Shown in pieces: positions 53,590-62,677 of a DNA stretch of 64,000 bases. The notes below the pieces were generated by a model. The model worked only from the letters and a program-made list of their open reading frames with translations. It was not told the DNA's origin and searched no databases. Origin of the DNA: Spinactinospora alkalitolerans. Its GTDB lineage: Bacteria > Actinomycetota > Actinomycetes > Streptosporangiales > Streptosporangiaceae. A program made the translations under genes and the position numbers. Location: the NCBI RefSeq assembly GCF_013408795.1, contig NZ_JACCCC010000001.1:2232001-2296000 (forward strand), read 5' to 3'. How positions within the stretch are numbered: position 1 is the first letter of the stretch; every line of letters starts with the position of its first letter.

Positions 53590-54034
53590 CGCCGTGTCCG
53601 GGCCCGCGGTGCGCGCCCCGTAACGAATCGCCCCGTCCTGGCGCGCCTGTGGGCACTCGGCCGATCGATCATGCACACTCTGTCGCGAACGCTTCTCGGT
53701 GAGTCGCCTTTCTCGTAAGTGACGGGAATATCAGGCTCGCGTCACAATTGGGCCACAACCTGGCGAATTGGACGAACGGCAATGTACCGGCGCGTAAATT
53801 ATCCGTCGTGCGCTACTCGGCGCACGGCGCGCGTTAGCTGTGTTTACCCCGAGCGTTAAGCGGACCGCGATCGCGCGTCCCCGGCGGTGGGAGACCCACC
53901 CACCGTCGGTCACGGCTGTCCACCGGAGAGCGCGAAGCGGTTCACGCGCGGTGCCCGGGGCGCCGAACGTCCGGGAGATCCACCGGAGCCAACGCCGCAG
54001 CCAAAAGCGGGAGTAGTGGGGGAGTAGTGGTGTC
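53590..54034 (+). promoter_or_regulatory. Upstream region of the peptide importer operon
   Basis: No gene is visible in this 445-bp stretch. An AT-richer segment at about 53700-53860 probably holds the promoter, and GTGCGC-N5-GGCGCAC near 53808-53829 forms a small hairpin. A long untranslated leader is possible. No riboswitch was recognised. Confidence 0.4.
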
Positions 54035-55060
54035 ATGACCGCGCCTTTGGACGCACCCGAGTCGGCGCAGCACGCCGAACCAGAGGCGATGACCGAAGGC
54101 GTTCGCGGTTCCGCGAACCGGTCCCTGCGCCAGATCGCCTGGCAGCGGCTCAAGCGGGACAAGATCGCCCTGGCCGGCGGGATCGTCGTCATCCTGCTGA
54201 TCCTGATCGCGATCCTCGCGCCGCTGCTGAGCAAGCTGTTCGGCTACCCGCCCAACGAGTTCCACCAGGACCTCATCGATCCGCTCACCGGCGGCGTGCT
54301 GGCCGATCCGAACAACCCCATGGGCGGACTCGACCCCCTCGGCGGCATGAGCGGCGACCACCTGCTCGGCCTCGAACCCGTCAACGGGCGCGACATGTTC
54401 AGCCGCATCGTCTACGGCGCGCAGATCTCGCTGCTGGTCGCCTTCGCCGCGACCCTCCTCTGCGTCTTCATCGGCACCGTCCTGGGCATCATCGCGGGCT
54501 ACTTCGGCGGCTGGGTCGACACCGTCATCAGCCGCGCGATGGACATCTTCCTGGCCTTCCCGCTGCTGCTGTTCGCGATCGCGCTGGCCGGCGTCATCCC
54601 CGACGGGGCGTTCGGGCTCAGCGGCAACGGTCTGCGGATCGGCGTGCTGATCTTCATCATCGGGTTCTTCAACTGGCCCTACATCGGCCGGATCGTACGA
54701 GGCCAGACGCTCACGCTCAAGGAGCGCGAGTTCGTCGAGGCCGCCCGCAGCCTGGGCGCCAGCAACGCCCACATCCTGTTCCGGGAGCTGCTGCCCAACC
54801 TGGTGACGCCGATCCTGGTCTACTCGACGCTGCTGATCCCCACGAACATCCTGTTCGAAGCGGCACTGTCCTTCCTCGGCGTCGGCATCAACCCGCCCAC
54901 GCCGACCTGGGGCGGCATGCTGTCCGGGTCGCTGCAGTACTACACGACGTCACCGCACTTCGTGCTCATCCCCGGCCTGGCCATCTTCATCACCGTGCTG
55001 GCGTTCAACCTGCTCGGCGACGGCCTTCGGGACGCATTCGATCCCCGCTCCTCCGACTAA
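54035..55060 (+). CDS. Peptide ABC transporter permease, DppC/OppC-like
   Basis: A 341-residue permease with an N-terminal cytoplasmic part, a first membrane helix (about 45-68), a long extracellular loop including GGLDPLGGMSGDHLLGLEPV, and five further helices. The EAA loop reads EAARSLGASNAHILFRELLP. It is the first gene of the importer operon: permease, binding protein, permease, dual ATPase. GGGGGAG lies about 12 bases before the ATG. The order is unusual in that the permease precedes its binding protein. Confidence 0.92.
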   Translation: MTAPLDAPESAQHAEPEAMTEGVRGSANRSLRQIAWQRLKRDKIALAGGIVVILLILIAILAPLLSKLFGYPPNEFHQDLIDPLTGGVLADPNNPMGGLDPLGGMSGDHLLGLEPVNGRDMFSRIVYGAQISLLVAFAATLLCVFIGTVLGIIAGYFGGWVDTVISRAMDIFLAFPLLLFAIALAGVIPDGAFGLSGNGLRIGVLIFIIGFFNWPYIGRIVRGQTLTLKEREFVEAARSLGASNAHILFRELLPNLVTPILVYSTLLIPTNILFEAALSFLGVGINPPTPTWGGMLSGSLQYYTTSPHFVLIPGLAIFITVLAFNLLGDGLRDAFDPRSSD

Positions 55061-55133
55061 AGGGCGCACCGGCCCCCACAAGGGGCCCGCTCTTCGGAGA
55101 ACCCATCCCGCAGCCCGCGAGAAAGGCAGATCA

Positions 55134-56903
55134 TTGAGAAAACGTGCGTTGGGGTTCGTCGCGCTCGGCGCGGCCTCGGCCTTGCTGCTGTCCGCCTGCG
55201 GCGGTGACGGCGGCGGCGACGGCGGCGGCGGCGGTTCGGCCGACGTCGCCTACGACCAGGGCACCACCGAGATCGTCAACCCGTCGGACCAGCAGGGCGG
55301 GACGCTGCGCTACGCCATCTCGGCCGACTTCGACTCCCCGGACCCCGGCAACACCTACTACGGGTTCAGCTGGAACTTCAGCCGGTACTACGCGCGTACC
55401 CTGCTCGCCTACAACAGCGAGCCGGGCGAGGCGGCGACCGAGCTGGTCCCCGACCTCGCCGTGGACCTGCCCGAGTCCAACGACGACGGCACCGAGTGGA
55501 CGGTGGAGATCAAGGAGGGCCTCACCTACGAGGACGGCTCCGAGATCGTCGCCGAGGACATCAAGTACGCCATCGCGCGCAGCAACTTCGGCGACCAGGC
55601 GCTGCCCAACGGCCCGAAGTACTTCAGCGACCTGCTGGCCGACAGCGACGACTACGAGGGCCCCTACGCCAACGCCAGCGACCCGCTGGCCGGCTTCGGC
55701 GGCGTCGAGACCCCGGACGACCACACGCTGGTCTTTCACCTCAGCAAGCCGTTCTCGGAGTTCCCCTACATCCTGATCCAGCCGCAGACCGCCCCGGTCC
55801 CGGCCGAGGCCGACACCGGTGAGCAGTACCAGAGCCACGTGCTCTCCTCCGGCCCCTACAAGTTCGACGGCGACTACGAGCCCGGCAGCCACCTCAACCT
55901 GGTGCGCAACGAGGAGTGGGACCCCGAGTCCGACCCGGTCCGCCCGGCGCTGCCCGACCGCGTGACCGTGGAGCTGGGCGTCGAGCAGAACGAGATCGAC
56001 CAGCGCCTGGTCAACGGCGAGCTCGACGTCGACCTGGGCGGCACCGGCCTGGGCCCGGCGATGAAGGGCCAGGTCGTCACGGACGATTCGCAGAAGCCCT
56101 ACCTGGACAACCCGCCCACCGGCGCCCTGCGCTACTTCAACGTCAACACCGTCGTCGAGCCGCTGGACGACCTGGCCTGCCGCCAGGCGATCATGTACGC
56201 GGCCGACCACGAGGCGATCCAGCGCGCCTGGGGCGGCGAGATCGGCGGCGAGATCCCGACCCAGATCATGCCGCCGCAGCTCCCGGGCGCCGACGACAGC
56301 ATCGACCTGTACCCCTCCGAGGACAACCAGGGCGACGCGGACAAGGCCAGGGAGAAGCTGGAGGAGTGCGGCGAGGACGACGGCTTCAGCACCGGCCTCG
56401 GCGTCCGCGGCGACCGCCCCACCGAGGTCGCGGCCGCCGAAGCGCTGCAGCAGTCGCTGTCGGAGGTCGGCATCGACATCAACATCGAGCAGTACCCGTC
56501 GGACACCTTCACCAACACCCAGGCGGGCTCGCCGGACTTCGTGCACGACAACGAGATGGGCCTGAGCGTCTACGGCTGGATCCCCGACTGGCCCAGCGGC
56601 TACGGCTTCATGAGCAAGATCGTCGACGGCGACTCCATCGTCGACGCGGGCAACTCCAACATCTCCGAGCTCGACGACCCGGAGATCAACGAGCTGTTCG
56701 ACCAGGTCGTCGAGACCGAGGACCCGGCGGAGCGGTCCGAGATCTACAGCCAGATCGACCGGCTGGTGATGGAGAACGCCGCCATCCTGCCGGGCGTGTT
56801 CGAGAAGTCGGTGACCTACCGTCCGGAGAACCTGACCAACGTCTACTTCCACGCGGGCTACGCCATGTACGACTACATGGCGCTCGGCACCACGAACGAG
56901 TAG
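55134..56903 (+). CDS. Peptide ABC transporter binding lipoprotein 2 (SBP family 5)
   Basis: A 589-residue lipoprotein starting at a rare TTG codon (55134), with AAAGG at good spacing. The lipobox Cys22 lies in LLLSAC, followed by a Gly/Asp-rich linker. The mature protein is strongly similar to the 51090 product over its whole length (VNPSDQQGGTLRYAI, DDHTLVFHLSKPFSEF, DLGGTGLGPAMKGQVV), so they are recent paralogues. It lies between the two permease genes. It captures oligopeptides or dipeptides outside the membrane for the importer. Confidence 0.92.
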   Translation: MRKRALGFVALGAASALLLSACGGDGGGDGGGGGSADVAYDQGTTEIVNPSDQQGGTLRYAISADFDSPDPGNTYYGFSWNFSRYYARTLLAYNSEPGEAATELVPDLAVDLPESNDDGTEWTVEIKEGLTYEDGSEIVAEDIKYAIARSNFGDQALPNGPKYFSDLLADSDDYEGPYANASDPLAGFGGVETPDDHTLVFHLSKPFSEFPYILIQPQTAPVPAEADTGEQYQSHVLSSGPYKFDGDYEPGSHLNLVRNEEWDPESDPVRPALPDRVTVELGVEQNEIDQRLVNGELDVDLGGTGLGPAMKGQVVTDDSQKPYLDNPPTGALRYFNVNTVVEPLDDLACRQAIMYAADHEAIQRAWGGEIGGEIPTQIMPPQLPGADDSIDLYPSEDNQGDADKAREKLEECGEDDGFSTGLGVRGDRPTEVAAAEALQQSLSEVGIDINIEQYPSDTFTNTQAGSPDFVHDNEMGLSVYGWIPDWPSGYGFMSKIVDGDSIVDAGNSNISELDDPEINELFDQVVETEDPAERSEIYSQIDRLVMENAAILPGVFEKSVTYRPENLTNVYFHAGYAMYDYMALGTTNE

Positions 56904-56993
56904 ACCTCGCCTCGACCAGTTGAGATAGGCAGGTGAAGGCGGCGGACCCGGCCGCGTCCCACGAGGACCGGCCGGGCTCCGCCGCCGGCCACG

Positions 56994-58007
56994 ATGCTGA
57001 CATACATTCTCCGTCGCCTGGGCGCGGGCGTCCTGCTGCTCGCGGTCGTCACCCTGGTGACCTTCCTCATCTTCTACGTGGTGCCGCGGCTGGCCGGGCA
57101 GACAACGGAGCAGCTCGCCACGATGTACGTGGGCAAGGCGCCCACGCCCGAGGCCATCCAGGCCACCATCGACCGGCTCGGGCTGGATCAGCCGCTCGCC
57201 CTGCAGTTCTGGGAGTTCGTCAGAGGCATCTTCGTCGGGGCCGAGTACCAGTTCGGCCGCGACACCGTGCAGTGCTCCGCGCCGTGCTTCGGCTACTCCT
57301 TCCAGAACTACCAGGAGGTCTTCCCCGAGCTCGTCAAGCGCCTGCCGGTGACCTTCTCGCTGGCCCTCGGTGCGGCCGTCATCTGGCTCGTCGGCGGCGT
57401 GGCCGTCGGCATCCTCTCCGCCATCAAGAAGGGCAGCATCTTCGACCGCATCGCCATGGGCGTCGCCCTGGCCGGGGTCTCCCTGCCGATCTTCTTCACC
57501 GGTCTGCTGTCGCTGGCCTTCCTGGTGCACGCCTGGGACCTCTTCCCCAACGCCGACTACACTCCCTTCACGGAGAACCCGCTGGCGTGGGCGTCCGGCC
57601 TCATCCTGCCGTGGCTGACGCTGGCCTTCCTGCACGCGGCGCAGTACGCCCGGCAGACCAGAGCGGGCATGCTGGAGACGATGGGCGAGGACTACATCCG
57701 CACCGCGCGGGCCAAGGGGCTCAGTGAGCGCACGGTCGTGCTCAAGCACGGGCTGCGCCCCACCCTGACCCCGATCCTCACCATCTTCGGCCTCGACATC
57801 GGCCTGGTGCTCGGCGGCGCGGTGCTGACCGAGCAGGTGTTCTCGCTGAACGGCATCGGCCGCTACGCGGTCAACGCCATCGTGCAGAGCGACCTCCCCG
57901 TCATCCTGGGCGTGACCCTGTTCGGCGCGTTCTTCATCGTCGTGTGCAACCTCATCGTCGACCTGCTCTACGCCTGGGTGGACCCCCGGGTCAGAGTCGC
58001 CGGCTAG
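56994..58007 (+). CDS. Peptide ABC transporter permease, DppB/OppB-like
   Basis: A 337-residue six-helix permease starting MLTYILRRLGAGVLLLAVVT, the standard OppB N-terminus. A long external loop follows the first helix. The EAA-type motif reads EDYIRTARAKGLSERTVVLKHGLRP. The ATG has no obvious ribosome site, so translation may be coupled or the start may differ. It pairs with the DppC-like permease at 54035. Confidence 0.9.
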   Translation: MLTYILRRLGAGVLLLAVVTLVTFLIFYVVPRLAGQTTEQLATMYVGKAPTPEAIQATIDRLGLDQPLALQFWEFVRGIFVGAEYQFGRDTVQCSAPCFGYSFQNYQEVFPELVKRLPVTFSLALGAAVIWLVGGVAVGILSAIKKGSIFDRIAMGVALAGVSLPIFFTGLLSLAFLVHAWDLFPNADYTPFTENPLAWASGLILPWLTLAFLHAAQYARQTRAGMLETMGEDYIRTARAKGLSERTVVLKHGLRPTLTPILTIFGLDIGLVLGGAVLTEQVFSLNGIGRYAVNAIVQSDLPVILGVTLFGAFFIVVCNLIVDLLYAWVDPRVRVAG

Positions 58008-58106
58008 CGAGCCGGGGCCCGCCGGGCACGAGCCGGCGGGTCCCGCAGACCAAAAGGACGATCACTCTCCTGCCCCGACGGGCAACCGAGCCGAAGGAAG
58101 ACGGCA

Positions 58107-59996
58107 ATGACCACACCGGGAACCGGACAGGAACCCGCAGCGAGCACGGGCGCGGCCGTCAGCGTCCGCGACCTCACGATCACCTTCCCGACGATGGACG
58201 GCGACGTCCACGCGGTCGACGGGCTGTCCTTCGAGGTGGCTCCCGGTGGCGCGCTGGGCATCGTCGGCGAGTCGGGGTCGGGCAAGAGCGCCACGTCACT
58301 GGCCCTGATGGGGCTGCACCGCGGCACCAAGGCCAGGATCACCGGTGACCTCACGGTCGCCGGCGTCGACATCGTCAAGACGGTCAGGGAGTCCGAGGGC
58401 AGGGACAAGGACGGCGGACCCCTGCCCCCCAAGATCGTGCAGGCCCCCGACGCCCGGCTCCGGGCGATGCGCGGCAACGACATCGCGATGGTCTTCCAGG
58501 ACCCGATGTCGTCGCTGCACCCGCAGTACACCATCGGCAACCAGATCATCGAGGCCTACCGCACGCACCGCCCCTCGGCGAGCGTGGGCGAGGCGCGCAA
58601 GCGCGCCGTCGACGCGCTGGGCCGCGTGGGCATCCCCGACCCGGACAAGCGGATCAACTCCTACCCGCACGAGTTCTCCGGCGGCATGCGCCAGCGCGTG
58701 CTCATCGCCATGGGCCTGGTCTGCGAGCCCAAGGTGCTGCTGGCCGACGAGCCGACCACGGCGCTGGACGTCACCGTGCAGGCCCAGATCCTCGACCTCC
58801 TCGACGACCTGCGCCAGGACCTGGGCATGTCGCTGATCCTGGTCAGCCACGACCTCGCGGTCGTCGCCGGGTCGGTCGACGAGGTCCTGGTGATGCAGAA
58901 GGGCCGGGCCGTCGAGCGCGGGGACGTGCGCAAGGTGCTGTCGCAGCCCGAGCACTCCTACACCCGGTCGCTGCTGGCCGCCGTGCCGCGGGTCGAGGTC
59001 TCGCGCGCCCAGCGCCGGGCCCAGGTCCGGGCGGACCGGGCCGCGGCCAAGGGCGGCGCCGCACCGGCCGAACCGGCCGAGCAGTCGGCCGAGCGGACCG
59101 CGGCGCCGGCGGCGCCCCGGGAGCCGGCCGCGGCCTCCCAGGCCGAGCCGCTGCTGAAGGTGTCCAACGTCCGCCAGCGCTTCAAGGTGCGCGGCGGGAT
59201 GTTCGGCGGCTCCACCGACTTCTACGCGGTCGACGACGTCTCCTTCGAGCTGTACAAGGGCGAGACGCTGGGTGTCGTGGGCGAGTCGGGTTCGGGCAAG
59301 AGCACGCTCTCGCGGATGATCATGCGGCTGCTGCGCCCCACCGCCGGCAGCATCGTCTTCGAGGGCCGCGACATCACGCACCTGCCCGACCGGCGGTTGC
59401 GCCCGCTGCGCCGCGACATCCAGATGATCTTCCAGAACCCCTACTCCTCGCTGAACCCGAGGCTGACCATCGGCGACAGCATCGGCACCGCGCTGCGGGT
59501 CCAGGGGGAGCGCAACACCAAGCTCATCAAGAGCAGGGTGCAGGAGCTGCTGGAGCGGGTCGGCCTGGAGCCCACGCACTACAACCGCTTCCCGCACGCG
59601 TTCTCCGGGGGGCAGCGCCAGCGCATCGCGATCGCCCGCGCGCTCATCCTCAAACCCAAGCTGATCATCTGCGACGAGCCGGTGTCGGCGCTGGACGTCT
59701 CCACCCAGGACCAGGTGCTGCGGCTGCTGTCGGAGCTGCAGGACGACTTCAACCTGACGCTGATCTTCGTCGCCCACGACCTCGCGGTCGTGCGCCAGGT
59801 CAGCGACCGGGTCGCGGTCATGCGCAAGGGCCAGATCGTGGAGATGAGCGACGGCGACTCGGTCTATGAGAACCCGGAGCACCCCTACACCAGGCAGCTC
59901 CTGGCCGCCGCGCCGGTGCTCGACCCCGACGAGGCCAGGCGGCACCGGGCCGAGCGGGCCCGGCTGCGCGGCCAGGCCCAGGAGAGCCTCGCCTGA
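58107..59996 (+). CDS. Fused dual-domain peptide ABC transporter ATPase (DppD-DppF fusion)
   Basis: A 629-residue protein with two complete ATPase domains joined by an Ala/Pro/Glu-rich linker (about 310-350). Domain 1 has Walker A GESGSGKS at 54-61 and signature FSGGMRQRVLIAMGL. Domain 2 has Walker A GESGSGKS from about residue 392, signature FSGGQRQRIAIARAL and DEPVSALDVS. The C-terminal oligopeptide/dipeptide transporter extensions (HPYTRQLLAAAPV, HSYTRSLLAAVPR) are present in both. It powers the importer. Such fusions are common in actinomycetes. GAAGGAAG precedes the ATG. Confidence 0.94.
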   Translation: MTTPGTGQEPAASTGAAVSVRDLTITFPTMDGDVHAVDGLSFEVAPGGALGIVGESGSGKSATSLALMGLHRGTKARITGDLTVAGVDIVKTVRESEGRDKDGGPLPPKIVQAPDARLRAMRGNDIAMVFQDPMSSLHPQYTIGNQIIEAYRTHRPSASVGEARKRAVDALGRVGIPDPDKRINSYPHEFSGGMRQRVLIAMGLVCEPKVLLADEPTTALDVTVQAQILDLLDDLRQDLGMSLILVSHDLAVVAGSVDEVLVMQKGRAVERGDVRKVLSQPEHSYTRSLLAAVPRVEVSRAQRRAQVRADRAAAKGGAAPAEPAEQSAERTAAPAAPREPAAASQAEPLLKVSNVRQRFKVRGGMFGGSTDFYAVDDVSFELYKGETLGVVGESGSGKSTLSRMIMRLLRPTAGSIVFEGRDITHLPDRRLRPLRRDIQMIFQNPYSSLNPRLTIGDSIGTALRVQGERNTKLIKSRVQELLERVGLEPTHYNRFPHAFSGGQRQRIAIARALILKPKLIICDEPVSALDVSTQDQVLRLLSELQDDFNLTLIFVAHDLAVVRQVSDRVAVMRKGQIVEMSDGDSVYENPEHPYTRQLLAAAPVLDPDEARRHRAERARLRGQAQESLA

Positions 59997-60032
59997 GGCA
60001 CCCCGGCCCCACACGTCGGCGGACGAAACAGG

Positions 60033-60064
60033 AAGGCCCTCCCCGCCGGAGCGGGGAGGGCCTT
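60033..60064. terminator. Bidirectional terminator between the peptide importer operon and the ThrE-type gene
   Basis: AAGGCCCTCCCCGC pairs perfectly with GCGGGGAGGGCCTT (14 bp) around a CGGA tetraloop, between converging genes. Confidence 0.88.
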
Positions 60065-60088
60065 TCGCGCGCGCGGCCGGTGGAGCCG

Positions 60089-61516
60089 TCAGTACCCGCC
60101 CCTGGTCCTGCGGGCGGCGGGGCGGCCGCGGCGGCCGGCGCCGGCCAGGCCGCCACGCTGGAAGGCGCGCACGAGCTCGCCGCCGAGGTTGGCGCCGGCA
60201 CCCAGCGCCAGGCCCACGGCGACGGCCTCCGACAGGCTGAGCAGACCCGCGACCGGGTCGTCCAGGCTGAGCTGCAGCAGACCCCGGTACAGGATGCTCC
60301 CCGGCAGCAGCGGGGCGATCGAGGGGATGATGAAGGGCAGCACCGGGCTCTGGGTGCGCCGCGCCAGCCAGTGCGAGATGACGCCGACGGCCATCGCGCC
60401 GGCGACGGTGCCCACGATCGGCGGGACGTCCAGCAAGCCCCGCAGACCGGCGTAGGTCACCCAGATCAGCACTCCCATCAGGCCGATCGCGGGCAGCATG
60501 CGGATCGGGACGGCGAGGGAGACCGCGAAGGCCACCGCGATCCCGGCCGCGCCGATGAGCACCGGCAGATCCATGTCGGTACCGGCCGAGGGCAGGTTCT
60601 CCAGGTCGATGCCGACACCCAGGCGCACCGCCGTGTAGGCGACGGCGCCGACACCGGAGACGATCGCGCCCAGGGTGAAGAACACCTCCAGCAGCCGCGC
60701 CGCCGAGGAGACGTAGCTGCCGCTGATGCCGTCCTGCAGGCTGGAGACCAGCGGGCGCCCCGGAAGCAGGGCCATGATGTTACCGGTGATGACCGCGCCG
60801 GCCTGCAGGCCCAGGTCCAGCTCCGAGCTCGCCCACAGCAGCGCGGCGCCGATGCTGGAGGCGATCACCGCGGCGGCGGCCATCTGGTAGAACTCCGCGA
60901 TGCCGCGCTTGGCCAGGAACACCGAGGCGCGGTCGCCCAGCACGGTCGCCACGAACGCCGCGGTGGCGACGATGAGCTGCCCGCCGACCATGAGGCTGGC
61001 GCTGGAGGCGATCAGCCCGAACCCGCTGACCAGCAGCCAGTTGGGGTAGGGCGGGTTGGCCCGCTTGATGGTGCGCAGCCGCGTGATCGCGCCCTCCAGC
61101 TCGACCTGGCCCAGCGCGGCGTCCTGCACCAGCGTGTGCAGTTCGCTGACCCGGAAGTAGTCCAGGGTGCGCCGCCGCACGACGCGCTCGCCGGTGATCG
61201 GCGGGTGGTCGCCGCCGGGGTGGCAGGACAGCGTGATGGCGGTGAAGGTCACCGAGACCTCGGTGCGCGGCAGCTCGAAGGCCACAGAGAGGCTCAGCAT
61301 CGCCTCGCTGACGGCCTCCGTCCCCTCGCCGCTGGCCAGCAGCAGCTCGCCGACCCGCAGCACGAGGTCGAGCGCACGCGGATCGGGCAGCTCCACGGCC
61401 TCGTCGTCGAGGCCGTCGGCGTGCAGCTCGGACTCCCTGGCCGCGCGCCAGTCCCGCAGCCTGCTCAGCAGATTGTTGTCGTTCAGCGGGGCCGGCCGCT
61501 GGATTCGCTGCGCCAT
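60089..61516 (-). CDS. Threonine/serine exporter family protein (ThrE-like)
   Basis: A 475-residue membrane protein with the fused ThrE arrangement: an N-terminal ThrE domain (about 45-290: LLLASGEGTEAVSEAMLSLS, ITLSCHPGGDHPPITG) followed by a second ThrE_2-like membrane region. About ten membrane segments lie after residue 165. ATG 61516 is chosen, with GAGGAGG 13 bases upstream. Corynebacterial ThrE exports threonine and serine with the proton gradient; the substrate here is by analogy. The last ~25 residues are Arg/Gly-rich. Confidence 0.85.
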   Translation of the reverse strand: MAQRIQRPAPLNDNNLLSRLRDWRAARESELHADGLDDEAVELPDPRALDLVLRVGELLLASGEGTEAVSEAMLSLSVAFELPRTEVSVTFTAITLSCHPGGDHPPITGERVVRRRTLDYFRVSELHTLVQDAALGQVELEGAITRLRTIKRANPPYPNWLLVSGFGLIASSASLMVGGQLIVATAAFVATVLGDRASVFLAKRGIAEFYQMAAAAVIASSIGAALLWASSELDLGLQAGAVITGNIMALLPGRPLVSSLQDGISGSYVSSAARLLEVFFTLGAIVSGVGAVAYTAVRLGVGIDLENLPSAGTDMDLPVLIGAAGIAVAFAVSLAVPIRMLPAIGLMGVLIWVTYAGLRGLLDVPPIVGTVAGAMAVGVISHWLARRTQSPVLPFIIPSIAPLLPGSILYRGLLQLSLDDPVAGLLSLSEAVAVGLALGAGANLGGELVRAFQRGGLAGAGRRGRPAARRTRGGY

Positions 61517-61848
61517 TGGCGGTTCTGACACCTCCTCGCGAGAGACTCGCTGCTCGGACCGGGCACGGCCGCAAGGACACCCGGATCGGTCATGGGACCA
61601 CATACCCCCTGTGCGCCGGGCATGCTCAGAGGCCCGTGCGCACGGGAGAAAGTGGGAGTGGGGGCGCCCGCATCGGCGGCGCCACACGGTGAGACGTGTA
61701 GGGAAACGCTCGGGTTGACCGGCTCCGTCCTCACCCGGAGGTGAACTCCGTCACGGCGCCGACCGAGGCGGGGCGCCGGCCGGTCCGGCCCGCGCCGTCC
61801 GGCGCGGAGGCGGCGCAGGGCCGCGGAAGCCGACCGGCGGCGGCCGCG
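61517..61848. other. Intergenic region upstream of the ThrE-type gene
   Basis: This 332-bp stretch between two minus-strand genes has no coding frame. GC-rich inverted sequences near 61770-61820 could terminate the response regulator transcript. Nothing else was recognised. Confidence 0.35.
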
Positions 61849-62541
61849 TCAGGGATGCGCCTCGTCGGCCTCGCCGGGGTGCACGATCCCGGTCTCGTAG
61901 GCGTAGACGACCGCCTGCACCCGGTCGCGCAGGTCGAGCTTTGTGAGGACGTTGCCCACGTGCGTCTTGACCGTGGTCTCGCTGACCACCAGGTGGCGCG
62001 CGATCTCGGCGTTGGACATGCCGCGCGCCAGCAGCCGCAGCACCTCGCGCTCGCGCTCGGTGAGCCGCTGCAGGCCGGGCTCCGGCGCCCGCCTGGTCGA
62101 GGGCAGCTTGGCGGCGAAGCGGTCCAGCAGCCGCCGGGTGACGGTCGGGGCGACGATCGCGGCGCCGTCGGCCACCACCCGGATCGCCGAGACCAGCTCG
62201 TCCGGCGGAACGTCCTTGAGCAGGAAGCCGCTGGCTCCGGCGCGCAGCGCCTCCACGACGTACTCGTCCAGGTCGAAGGTCGTCAGGACGAGGACGCGCA
62301 CCCGCTGCCCGGCCCCCGAGGCCCAGGCGAGGATCTCGCGGGTGGCGTCGATGCCGTCCTTGCCGGGCATCCGGATGTCCATCAGCACCACGTCGGGCAG
62401 CAGCCGCCTGGTCGTGGCCAGCGCGTCGTGGCCGTCGGCGGCCTCGCCGACGACCGAGACCTCGGGTTCGGACTCCAGGATGAGCCGGAAACCCGTCCGG
62501 AGCAGCGGCTGGTCGTCGACGAGCAGGACGCGAACGGACAT
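61849..62541 (-). CDS. NarL/LuxR-type response regulator
   Basis: A 230-residue regulator. The receiver domain has Asp55 in VVLMDIRMPG and Lys in GFLLKDVPPD. The LuxR domain reads LTEREREVLRLLARGMSNAE, then VSETTVKTHVGNVLTKLDLR. It lies 136 bp after the histidine kinase gene (62678) on the same strand and is its likely partner. The gap is larger than in the 14.5-kb pair, so the two may not be translationally coupled. Targets are unknown. Confidence 0.92.
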   Translation of the reverse strand: MSVRVLLVDDQPLLRTGFRLILESEPEVSVVGEAADGHDALATTRRLLPDVVLMDIRMPGKDGIDATREILAWASGAGQRVRVLVLTTFDLDEYVVEALRAGASGFLLKDVPPDELVSAIRVVADGAAIVAPTVTRRLLDRFAAKLPSTRRAPEPGLQRLTEREREVLRLLARGMSNAEIARHLVVSETTVKTHVGNVLTKLDLRDRVQAVVYAYETGIVHPGEADEAHP

Positions 62542-62677
62542 GGGGACGATTGTCCCCGATCAGGAGAGGCGGTGGGGCGTGCGGCCCCGCCCCCGGCCGG
62601 ATCCGGCCGGAAGGCGCCAGAGGGCGGGGCCGGTGCCGCCTCCGGGCGGTCGGCCGCCCGGCCCCGCGTGCCAAGGG

